DNA of 6,938 bases from Acetobacterium sp. (GTDB lineage Bacteria > Bacillota > Clostridia > Eubacteriales > Eubacteriaceae), in the NCBI GenBank assembly GCA_022013395.1, contig JAKLQL010000265.1, forward strand, positions 1 through 6,938, given 5' to 3'. A model generated the notes under the pieces. It saw only the letters and a program-made list of their open reading frames with translations. It had not been told where the DNA came from and did no database searches. A program made the position numbers and the translations under genes. Of the stretch, positions 1 through 6,398 are shown in pieces. Positions within the stretch are counted from its first letter, which is position 1. Each line of letters starts with the position of its first letter.

Positions 1-140
1 TGATTAAGCGGAAGGCCAAAATAAAAGATTATGGAAGTATTTTACCCGGTCATGGGGGGATATTGGATCGATTTGACAGCATCCTGTTTATTATCCCGCT
101 AATTTATATCTTTGCCAAATTAACCATTGGCATCGCGTAG
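1..140 (+). CDS. cdsA: Phosphatidate cytidylyltransferase (CDP-diacylglycerol synthase), 3' end only
   Basis: Only the last 45 codons are present (codons in frame from base 3, TAG stop at 138-140). The fragment contains the CdsA family signature: a [10 protein letters not shown] stretch, then LPGHGG, then LDRFDS, followed by one hydrophobic C-terminal segment ([17 protein letters not shown]). The Lys-Asp and Asp-Arg-x-Asp residues of this signature belong to the metal/CTP-binding active site at the membrane. The enzyme converts phosphatidic acid and CTP to CDP-diacylglycerol, the precursor of phosphatidylglycerol and cardiolipin. Identity is clear despite the truncation by the window edge. 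It lies 8 bases upstream of rseP, and its stop codon is part of the rseP ribosome binding site, which implies cotranscription. In many Firmicutes dxr follows cdsA; here it does not. Confidence 0.93.
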   Translation, partial: IKRKAKIKDYGSILPGHGGILDRFDSILFIIPLIYIFAKLTIGIA

Positions 141-144
141 GTGA
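139..144 (+). promoter_or_regulatory. Ribosome binding site of rseP, overlapping the cdsA stop
   Basis: AGGTGA begins inside the cdsA TAG stop codon and ends 4 bases before the TTG at 149. It supports TTG as the start: no in-frame ATG occurs before codon 26, which lies beyond the catalytic HELGH motif. The overlap with the upstream stop suggests translational coupling. Confidence 0.7.
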
Positions 145-148
145 AAAT

Positions 149-943
149 TTGAATCTAGTTACCATACTCATCACACTGCTCATATTATGTGTCTTAGTCA
201 TTGTTCATGAACTGGGTCATTTTATGGTCGCAAAAAAAACAGGCATTTTCGTTGAAGAATTTGCCATTGGAATGGGGCCAAAATTGTTTGGTCATCAGGG
301 AAAAGAAACCCTGTTTACCATCCGTGCCTTTCCCGTCGGGGGATTTTGTAAAATGCGGGGCGAAGAACCGGAATTTGATGAAAAGGGCAACCTTATTCCC
401 AAAGATCCCGGCACTCCCATCGACCCCAGAAGTTACGAAGCAAAAAGTCGGGGGCAAAAACTGCTGGTTTTAGTGGCCGGCTCGGCAATGAATATTATTT
501 TTGCCATCTTTTGTTTGATTGTCGTGGCCTTATTTACCGGTCATACGAATATTTTTGATGCCATTGGAACCGCCTTTTTTAACACCTGGCGGTTTTCCGG
601 TTTGATTTTTCAGTCCTTCGGGATGTTGTTTACCGGTCAAGTGGGACTTGATCAGTTGGCCGGACCCATTGGAATGGTATCCATGGTTGATACCTTTTTA
701 CAGAGCGGTCTCATTATTTTATTAGCATTTACAGCGATGTTAAGTGTTAATCTGGGAATTATCAACCTTTTTCCATTGCCAGCATTGGATGGTGGCCGTA
801 TTTTTATTATTTTAGTTGAAATGATCGTTCGCCGTAAACTGAGTCCGGAATGGGAAATGAAGATCAACTATTTTGGATTTATCGCCTTGATTGGATTGGC
901 AATACTGATTGCTTTTAACGATGTCATGCGGTTGGCGGCTTAG
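149..943 (+). CDS. rseP: Site-2-type intramembrane zinc metalloprotease, RseP/RasP family (M50), lacking a PDZ domain
   Basis: This 264-residue membrane protein has the M50 zinc site HELGH at residues 20-24 in the first membrane segment and the second signature NLFPLPALDGG at 206-216, whose Asp214 supplies the third zinc ligand. A reentrant-loop region (FPVGGFCKMRGEE, about 61-73) and an AGPIGMV motif (171-177) are RseP-family features. Predicted membrane segments are roughly 3-20, 104-129, 187-208 and 240-258. The family cleaves membrane-anchored substrates such as anti-sigma factors and signal-peptide remnants; the substrate here is unknown. Most homologues are about 340-450 residues with one or two PDZ domains between segments 2 and 3; here segment 2 leads almost directly into the region before AGPIGMV, so the PDZ domain is missing. 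The frame is intact, so this is not a visible frameshift. The start is TTG. It is tightly packed between cdsA and ispG. Confidence 0.93.
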   Translation: MNLVTILITLLILCVLVIVHELGHFMVAKKTGIFVEEFAIGMGPKLFGHQGKETLFTIRAFPVGGFCKMRGEEPEFDEKGNLIPKDPGTPIDPRSYEAKSRGQKLLVLVAGSAMNIIFAIFCLIVVALFTGHTNIFDAIGTAFFNTWRFSGLIFQSFGMLFTGQVGLDQLAGPIGMVSMVDTFLQSGLIILLAFTAMLSVNLGIINLFPLPALDGGRIFIILVEMIVRRKLSPEWEMKINYFGFIALIGLAILIAFNDVMRLAA

Positions 944-946
944 GAG
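942..946 (+). promoter_or_regulatory. Ribosome binding site of ispG, overlapping the rseP stop
   Basis: AGGAG starts within the rseP TAG stop (941-943) and stands 6 bases before the GTG at 953. It fixes the GTG start: the first in-frame ATG is codon 28, inside the conserved IQSMTN motif. Confidence 0.75.
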
Positions 947-952
947 AAGCAA

Positions 953-2017
953 GTGAAAAATCGAAAAGAAACTCGGGTTGTGAACATTGGTCCCGTTGCA
1001 ATTGGTGGTAAGCACCCGATTGCCATTCAGTCCATGACCAACACCGATACCAGAAATGTAGCAGCGACAGTGGATCAGATTAATGGTCTGGCAGCGGCAG
1101 GATGTGAGATTATCCGGGTAGCTGTTCCAGATGAAACTGCAGCTAACGCCATCGCCGGTATCAGAAGTGGCATAAAGATCCCACTGGTAGCTGATATTCA
1201 TTTTGATTACCGGTTGGCACTGATGGCCATGGAAAATGGCGTCGATAAGCTGAGAATCAATCCTGGCAATATTGGCTCAGAAAAAGGAATCCGGGAAATT
1301 GTGGCTATGGCTAACGAACGCAGCATTCCGATTCGGATTGGAGTAAACGCCGGCTCCCTGGAAAAAGAAATTCTGGCAAAGAACGATGGTCAGGTAACCC
1401 CAGAAGGAATGGTGGAATCGGCAGAAAAGCACATTCATCTGCTGGAGGAAGCTGGTTTTGATAATATTGCGGTTTCAATGAAGGCTTCAGATGTGCGTTT
1501 TACCATTGAATCCTATGAACAGTTTTCAGAAAAATACGATTATCCGCTTCATTTGGGGATCACCGAGGCCGGAATACTACGAAGTTCAGCTGTTAAATCA
1601 GCCATGGGCATTGGTTACCTGCTCCTTAATGGATTAGGGGATACCCTCCGGGTATCGGTTACCGGAGATCCTTTAGAAGAAATTGATGTTGCCCGAGATA
1701 TTCTGCGCGGTATCGGTTTATATGAGGGCAGACGTCCCCGTGTCGAAGTCATTTCCTGTCCCACCTGTGGTCGAACCGAAATAGATCTGATTGGCATTGC
1801 CCAAGAAATCAATGCGCAACTGAGATTTGTGGAAAAAGACATTAAGGTGGCCGTGATGGGATGTATTGTTAATGGTCCTGGCGAAGGTAAGGCTGCCGAT
1901 ATTGGCATCGCCGGCGGGAAAAATAAAGCAGTTTTATTTAAAAAGGGTGAGATTATAAAAAGTATCACAGAGGCTGAAATCATCTCTGTGTTAATGGAAG
2001 AAATAGAAAAAATGTGA
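953..2017 (+). CDS. ispG: 4-hydroxy-3-methylbut-2-en-1-yl diphosphate synthase (flavodoxin-type), IspG/GcpE
   Basis: This complete 354-residue protein starts at GTG. It is the iron-sulfur enzyme that reductively converts MEcPP to HMBPP, the penultimate step of the MEP route to IPP and DMAPP. The N-terminal TIM-barrel part carries HPIAIQSMTNTDT (21-33), DIHFDYRLA (81-89) and KLRINPGNIG (99-108). The C-terminal part carries the three [4Fe-4S] ligands in CPTCGR (Cys269, Cys272) and CIVNGPGE (Cys304), plus Glu311 at the conserved position. Length and motif spacing match the short bacterial form of two domains, without the central insertion of the plant/chlamydial form. No residue appears missing. 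Its place between rseP and polC is typical for Clostridia. It implies a MEP pathway in the organism, although no other MEP gene is in the window. Its 3' end contains a 7-bp inverted repeat (1966-1990). Confidence 0.98.
   Translation: MKNRKETRVVNIGPVAIGGKHPIAIQSMTNTDTRNVAATVDQINGLAAAGCEIIRVAVPDETAANAIAGIRSGIKIPLVADIHFDYRLALMAMENGVDKLRINPGNIGSEKGIREIVAMANERSIPIRIGVNAGSLEKEILAKNDGQVTPEGMVESAEKHIHLLEEAGFDNIAVSMKASDVRFTIESYEQFSEKYDYPLHLGITEAGILRSSAVKSAMGIGYLLLNGLGDTLRVSVTGDPLEEIDVARDILRGIGLYEGRRPRVEVISCPTCGRTEIDLIGIAQEINAQLRFVEKDIKVAVMGCIVNGPGEGKAADIGIAGGKNKAVLFKKGEIIKSITEAEIISVLMEEIEKM
1640..1656 (+). repeat. 7-bp inverted repeat, 3-base loop, inside ispG
   Basis: GATACCC and GGGTATC flank TCC, giving a perfect tight hairpin with three G-C pairs next to the loop. 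The sequence encodes DTLRVS of the conserved GDTLRVSVTGDP motif, so protein constraint plus codon choice may explain it. No T-tract follows. No function is claimed. Confidence 0.35.
1966..1990 (+). repeat. 7-bp inverted repeat near the 3' end of ispG
   Basis: CACAGAG (1966-1972) and CTCTGTG (1984-1990) are perfectly complementary around an 11-base loop. The repeat ends 37 bases before the polC start. No T-tract follows, so it is not an intrinsic terminator. It could be an RNA hairpin at the ispG-polC junction, or chance. Confidence 0.35.
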
Positions 2018-2019
2018 GG
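2016..2019 (+). promoter_or_regulatory. Ribosome binding site of polC, overlapping the ispG stop
   Basis: GAGG overlaps the ispG TGA stop (2015-2017) and lies 8 bases before the TTG at 2028. The TTG start is well supported because the first in-frame ATG of polC is codon 298, far inside the conserved protein. Confidence 0.65.
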
Positions 2020-2027
2020 CGAGATCT

Positions 2028-5000
2028 TTGAGTATTTTAACCCGACGACAAGAACGATATCAAAAAATAATAACGGACTATCATCTAATCACCGATAGTA
2101 TAAAAATCAATTCCAGTAAAGGGGAATTGATTTTTAAATTTTCCAGTCCTAAAAAACAGGCAGATACTGAATTTATCGATACCGAATTACGAGAAATTTT
2201 TGATTACGCCCAGGCCCTTCAAATTGAGGTCGCTCCATTAAAATATGAAAATGGCGAGCATCTGCTGTCAACGGATGGCAAGGGCGTCAGCCAGCTCCTG
2301 GTTGGCATTAACCAAAAAATCACTAATATCTTACTGATCAACACCCTGATTGCTGAAGGCAATACCTTTTATGTCAGAGGGCGATCCACCGGAGAACTGG
2401 ATGGCGAAGCGCTGGCCATTTTTTCCAGCCGTTTCAAACGGTTAATCGCTGAGCATTATGGCCTGGAAGCTGATTTGGTGGTGCGTTTCACTGATGAAGA
2501 TTCGGTGGCTGAGAAAAGTCAGCAGGATCTGGAGAAACGACTGGCCAACATTAAACCGGTTGTTTCGACTGCCAGTTCAAGTTCTACCAGTACCGCCAAA
2601 CTTCCCAAAGCTGAAAAACCCGGGGATGTGGTCTCTGGAAAAAAAATAACCAAACCTCATGATTTGCTTAAGAATGTTGATTTCAGTATTAACGGCGAAT
2701 CAGAAGGGAAAAGTCTGGTTATCAAAGGCTGGGTTTTTGGGGTGAATACCCGGGCACTGAAAAACAATAAAACCTTGCTGACATTTAATATCACCGACAA
2801 TACCAACAGCATTACCTGCAAGATCTTTACCGATAAAGAAGAAGTGATTGAAGGGATTAAAGAAGGATGCTGGTATCTGGTCGAAGGGAAAATCAATTAT
2901 GATGAGTATTCTCAGGAAATGATGTTTTATCCCCGAAACATCAACCTTTCCAAAGAAACCATCCGAACTGATGACGCATCGGTAAAACGGGTGGAGCTTC
3001 ATATGCACAGCCAGTTCAGTTCGATGGACGCGGTCAGCAAAGTTGAGAAAATAATGAAGCAGGCATCGGATTTCCAGCATGATATCATCGGGATCACCGA
3101 TCATGGGGTTTTGCAGGCCTATCCGGAAATGATGGAATTGGGCAGAAAGAAAAAAATCAAGGTGCTTTATGGTGTCGAAGGCTACCTGGTTGAAGACCAG
3201 TTGAATATGGTTTTTGGTAATCAGGATCAGGGCTTTTGCGGCGAATTTACTTTTTTTGATCTGGAAACCACTGGGCTTGTCCCCGGAAACCATAAAATTA
3301 TTGAAATTGCCGCTGTTAAAATTAAAAATAAGCAGATCATCGAGAGCTTTACAACATTGGTAAATCCTCATTGTGAGATTCCGCCGTTTATCACGAATCT
3401 GACCAATATCACCAATCAGATGGTCGCAGATGGTGCCGAAGAACGGGATGCCATTGAAGAATTTCTGGCATTTTCAGGCGACACTATTTTAGTTGCACAT
3501 AATGCTTCGTTTGATATGAGCTTTTTAAACAAGGCGTTGTCGGATCACGGCATTCAACGGGAAAGTACCGCTGTGGATACCCTGGCCATGTCCCGGTGCC
3601 TGTTAACGCAAATTACGAAGCATACCCTTAAGAAGCTATGCTCGCATTTTAAAATCGACATTCAAAATCATCACCGGGCGCTTGACGATGCCTCAGCCTC
3701 AGCGAAGGTATTTGTGAAGCTTCTGGATTTGGCCGAGAAAAAGGGCTGTACCTCGATCCAAACCCTTAACACCCTTTCCAGCCGGGAACGGAGCATCCGG
3801 ATCAATGCCACCAACCATATTATTATCTATGCCAAAAATCAGGCCGGGATCAAGGATTTATATCGGTTGGTCTCCGAGTCTCACCTGAATTATTTTTATA
3901 AAAAACCGCGGATCCCCAAGTCACTGTTGGCCGAAAACCGGGAAAATCTGCTGCTGGGTTCGGCCTGTGAAGCCGGCGAATTGTTTTCGGCCATGGTGCA
4001 TAATAAATCCCAGGAGGAGATCCAGCAGATTGCCAGCTTTTACGACTATCTGGAAATTCAGCCTTTGGGCAATAACCAATATCTGATTGATAATAACAGT
4101 GTTCCAGATCAGGAAGCCCTAAAGACGCTGAACAAACGGATTATTGATCTGGGAAAAAGTTTAAACAAACCTGTGGTAGCCACCGGCGATGTCCACTTTG
4201 TTAATAAAGAAGATTCACTTTATCGGGAAATTTTGTTTACCGGTCAGGGCTATAAGGATGCGGGAAAGCAACCACCGCTGTATTATCGCACCACCCAGGA
4301 GATGCTAGATGAATTCGATTATCTGGATGAGGAAACGGCCCGGGCGGTTGTTATCGACAATCCTCGAAAAATCGGAGCAATGATTGAAGAGGTGTTGCCG
4401 ATTCCCGATGGTACCTATCCGCCGGTAATTGAAGGTTCCGATGATGAGATTCGAGAAATGGTGGAAGACCGGGCCAAAGAGCTCTTTGGGCATCCGCTGC
4501 CAGACATCGTCGAGAAGCGAATCAAAAAAGAATTGGATTCCATTATTGGAAACGGCTATTCAGTACTCTATCTGATTGCTCAGAAACTGGTATACCATTC
4601 CATGGAAGACGGATACCTGGTCGGCTCCCGAGGATCGGTGGGATCGTCCTTTGTAGCTACCCTTTGTGGTATTACCGAGGTTAACCCGTTGGCACCCCAC
4701 TACCGTTGCCCTAACTGCAAGCATTCAGAGTTTTTTAACAGTACCGAGGTTGGGGTGGGTCCGGATTTAAAAGATGCCAATTGTCCCCATTGTAATACTA
4801 AAATGGACAAGGATGGTTTTGATATCCCTTTTGAAACCTTCCTGGGGTTTGAAGGTGATAAAGAGCCAGATATCGATCTCAATTTCTCTGGTGAAAACCA
4901 GGCTGAAGCCCATCGCTATACCGAGGTGCTCTTCGGCAAGGGAAAAGTTTTCCGGGCCGGAACCATCTCGACCATTGCCGAAAAAACAGCCTTTGGTTTT

Positions 5001-6287
5001 GTCAAAAACTACTATGACGAAAAAGAAATCAAAGCCACCCGGGCTGAATTGGAGCGGGTGATTCAGTGCTGCGCCGGGGTTAAAAAGACCACCGGCCAGC
5101 ATCCAGGTGGAATAATGGTCGTGCCGACTTACAAGGATATCTACGACTTCTGTCCGGTTCAACGACCGGCAGATGATACCGAAAGTGACACGGTTACCAC
5201 CCATTTTGCTTATGAATCCATCAGCGGACGATTGTTGAAACTTGATATTCTGGGTCATGATGATCCCACGATGCTAAAAATGCTCAAGGATTTTACCGAT
5301 ATTGATCCAGTTGGGATTCCTCTGGATGATGAAAAAACCATGAGTCTGTTTACCTCCACCAAAGCTCTTGATTTTAAAGACAGTGATTTTGAATCGCCGC
5401 TGGGAGTTTGCGGGATTCCTGAGTTTGGCACCAGCTTTGTTCGGGAAATGCTGTTGGATACCAAGCCGACCGCATTTTCTGATTTGATCCGGATTTCCGG
5501 ACTTTCTCATGGAACTGATGTATGGCTCAACAATGCCCATGATCTGATCCGGGATAAGAAGGCCACCATCAAAGAAGCGATCTGTACCCGGGATGATATT
5601 ATGATTTATCTGATTTACGCCGGGCTGGAAGCCAAAACTGCTTTCACCATTATGGAAGCCGTCCGAAAAGGCAAAGGCCTCAAACCCGAATGGGAAGAGG
5701 ACATGCGTAAGAATAAGGTGCCGGAATGGTACATCGACTCCTGTAAAAAGATTAAATACATGTTTCCTAAGGCCCATGCGGCGGCTTATGTTACCATGGC
5801 ATTTCGAATTGCCTGGTATAAGGTCTATTACCCGTTGGCCTATTATGCCACTTATTTTTCAGTTAGAGCCAGTGAGTTTGATGCTCAGCTCATCAGCCAG
5901 GGCAAAGGTGCGGTGGTGCAACGGATGAATCAGATCAAAGACCTGGGCACCAAAGCGTCCAACAAAGAGAAATCCTTACTGACGGTGCTGGAAATAGCCC
6001 ATGAAATGATGTGCCGTGGTTACACCTTCAAAAATGTGGACGTCTATGAGTCCAATTTCAGTCAATTCCGGATTATTGGCGATGCTTTACTGCCGCCTTT
6101 AAATGCCTTGGAAGGAATTGGTGATAAGGCCGCCCAGCGAATTTTTGAAGAAGCCCAGATTCGCCCTTATATGTCCCGTGAGGATTTACAGGCGCGGACA
6201 AAGATCAGTAAATCGGTGATCGAAACGCTGGAGAAACAAGGCTGTTTAAACCAGTTACCGGCATCGAATCAGATTGCGTTTTTTTAA
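2028..6287 (+). CDS. polC: DNA polymerase III, alpha subunit, Gram-positive PolC type with built-in 3'-5' exonuclease
   Basis: This complete 1419-residue protein (TTG start; Bacillus PolC is about 1437) is the replicative polymerase that copies and proofreads the chromosome at the fork. Domain order: N-terminal domain (about 1-160), Ser/Thr-rich linker (about 165-205), OB fold (about 228-312), and PHP domain (HMH 325-327, TDH 357-359, later GDVH 720-723) interrupted by a DEDDh exonuclease. The exonuclease residues are Asp411/Glu413, Asp496 in AHNASFD, and His549/Asp554 in HRALDD. The polymerase core has GSRGSVGSS (866-874), a four-Cys zinc site (Cys894, 897, 919, 922), PDIDLNFSGE with Asp948/Asp950, and LKLDILGHDD with Asp1073 as the third catalytic Asp. 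A helix-hairpin-helix motif lies near 1355-1380. The protein ends in NQIAFF, a variant of the C-terminal clamp-binding motif. All catalytic motifs are present. A strong inverted repeat lies in its first 110 bases. Confidence 0.99.
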   Translation: MSILTRRQERYQKIITDYHLITDSIKINSSKGELIFKFSSPKKQADTEFIDTELREIFDYAQALQIEVAPLKYENGEHLLSTDGKGVSQLLVGINQKITNILLINTLIAEGNTFYVRGRSTGELDGEALAIFSSRFKRLIAEHYGLEADLVVRFTDEDSVAEKSQQDLEKRLANIKPVVSTASSSSTSTAKLPKAEKPGDVVSGKKITKPHDLLKNVDFSINGESEGKSLVIKGWVFGVNTRALKNNKTLLTFNITDNTNSITCKIFTDKEEVIEGIKEGCWYLVEGKINYDEYSQEMMFYPRNINLSKETIRTDDASVKRVELHMHSQFSSMDAVSKVEKIMKQASDFQHDIIGITDHGVLQAYPEMMELGRKKKIKVLYGVEGYLVEDQLNMVFGNQDQGFCGEFTFFDLETTGLVPGNHKIIEIAAVKIKNKQIIESFTTLVNPHCEIPPFITNLTNITNQMVADGAEERDAIEEFLAFSGDTILVAHNASFDMSFLNKALSDHGIQRESTAVDTLAMSRCLLTQITKHTLKKLCSHFKIDIQNHHRALDDASASAKVFVKLLDLAEKKGCTSIQTLNTLSSRERSIRINATNHIIIYAKNQAGIKDLYRLVSESHLNYFYKKPRIPKSLLAENRENLLLGSACEAGELFSAMVHNKSQEEIQQIASFYDYLEIQPLGNNQYLIDNNSVPDQEALKTLNKRIIDLGKSLNKPVVATGDVHFVNKEDSLYREILFTGQGYKDAGKQPPLYYRTTQEMLDEFDYLDEETARAVVIDNPRKIGAMIEEVLPIPDGTYPPVIEGSDDEIREMVEDRAKELFGHPLPDIVEKRIKKELDSIIGNGYSVLYLIAQKLVYHSMEDGYLVGSRGSVGSSFVATLCGITEVNPLAPHYRCPNCKHSEFFNSTEVGVGPDLKDANCPHCNTKMDKDGFDIPFETFLGFEGDKEPDIDLNFSGENQAEAHRYTEVLFGKGKVFRAGTISTIAEKTAFGFVKNYYDEKEIKATRAELERVIQCCAGVKKTTGQHPGGIMVVPTYKDIYDFCPVQRPADDTESDTVTTHFAYESISGRLLKLDILGHDDPTMLKMLKDFTDIDPVGIPLDDEKTMSLFTSTKALDFKDSDFESPLGVCGIPEFGTSFVREMLLDTKPTAFSDLIRISGLSHGTDVWLNNAHDLIRDKKATIKEAICTRDDIMIYLIYAGLEAKTAFTIMEAVRKGKGLKPEWEEDMRKNKVPEWYIDSCKKIKYMFPKAHAAAYVTMAFRIAWYKVYYPLAYYATYFSVRASEFDAQLISQGKGAVVQRMNQIKDLGTKASNKEKSLLTVLEIAHEMMCRGYTFKNVDVYESNFSQFRIIGDALLPPLNALEGIGDKAAQRIFEEAQIRPYMSREDLQARTKISKSVIETLEKQGCLNQLPASNQIAFF
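2101..2136 (+). repeat. Perfect 14-bp inverted repeat with 8-base loop, terminator-like, inside the 5' end of polC
   Basis: TAAAAATCAATTCC (2101-2114) is exactly complementary to GGAATTGATTTTTA (2123-2136), with loop AGTAAAGG between them. The right arm ends in five T's and is followed by AAATTTT, and the left arm starts with five A's. The RNA from either strand would therefore form a hairpin ending in a U-run, as bidirectional intrinsic terminators do. The stem is A/T-rich (four G-C pairs), so termination could be weak. It begins 73 bases after the polC start and encodes part of the poorly conserved N-terminal region. The repeat itself is seen directly; any role in attenuation is inference. 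Confidence 0.7.
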
Positions 6288-6360
6288 GCATTTATTCGAT
6301 TTGCCTTACCTGAAAACAAAAAAAATTAAGTATAAACCGCTTCAAAAATCTGTTTTGGGG

Positions 6361-6366
6361 TAGAAT
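6361..6366 (+). promoter_or_regulatory. Possible -10 element upstream of the TetR-family gene
   Basis: TAGAAT resembles the sigma-A -10 consensus (5 of 6) and lies 32 bases before the TTG start. A good -35 is not visible: the best nearby candidates (GCTTCA at 6339, spacing 16; TTCAAA at 6341, spacing 14) are poor. TATAAA at 6331 is an alternative -10. Low confidence. Confidence 0.25.
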
Positions 6367-6385
6367 AAATCCAATCAAGGAGAGC

Positions 6386-6389
6386 GAGG
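6386..6389 (+). promoter_or_regulatory. Ribosome binding site of the TetR-family gene
   Basis: GAGG stands 9 bases before the TTG at 6399. A stronger-looking AAGGAG at 6377-6382 is 16 bases away, which is too far. An in-frame TAA at 6366-6368 bounds the gene upstream, and TTG 6399 is the only plausible start before codon 45, which is already inside the DNA-binding helices. Confidence 0.6.
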
Positions 6390-6398
6390 AAAAAACCT

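Larger units (their letters stand above)
6288..6398. other. Intergenic region between polC and the TetR-family gene
   Basis: This 111-base gap is A/T-rich and holds no ORF of note. A T7 run (6279-6285) overlaps the polC stop but has no convincing stem before it, so no clear intrinsic terminator is visible. A G-U-containing RNA hairpin can be drawn (CTTCAAAA 6340-6347 with TTTTGGGG 6353-6360), but no T-tract follows it. The core CAAAA/TTTTG arms could also be half-sites for a regulator; this is weak. Confidence 0.5.

Noticed and set aside
203..212. 10-base palindrome GTTCATGAAC
   Set aside because: It encodes the VHEL of the conserved protease motif; a palindrome of this size is expected by chance.
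812..1201. 129-codon open frame on the minus strand across the rseP/ispG junction
   Set aside because: It is antisense to two well-conserved genes, has no recognisable motif and no ribosome binding site that I could support.
2700..3371. 223-codon open frame on the minus strand inside polC
   Set aside because: It is antisense to the OB, PHP and exonuclease regions of a full-length polC; its composition follows from the sense codons and no family is recognised.
533..4246. TTTACCGGTCA repeated in rseP (two copies) and polC (one copy)
   Set aside because: All three copies encode LFTG followed by His or Gln in the same frame, so shared codon preference explains them better than a dispersed DNA motif.
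5274..5777. 167-codon open frame on the minus strand inside polC
   Set aside because: It is antisense to the highly conserved polymerase core, with no motif of its own.
6260..6300. Possible intrinsic terminator at the end of polC (T7 run at 6279-6285)
   Set aside because: The bases before the T-run do not form a credible stem; the only complement (AATC/GATT) would leave a one-base loop. The T-run simply encodes the final Phe-Phe.
6290..6370. ATTTATTC (6290-6297) and GAATAAAT (6363-6370) as inverted repeat flanking the intergenic region
   Set aside because: It is an 8-base A/T-rich match 65 bases apart with no target duplication or other sign of a mobile element; likely chance.
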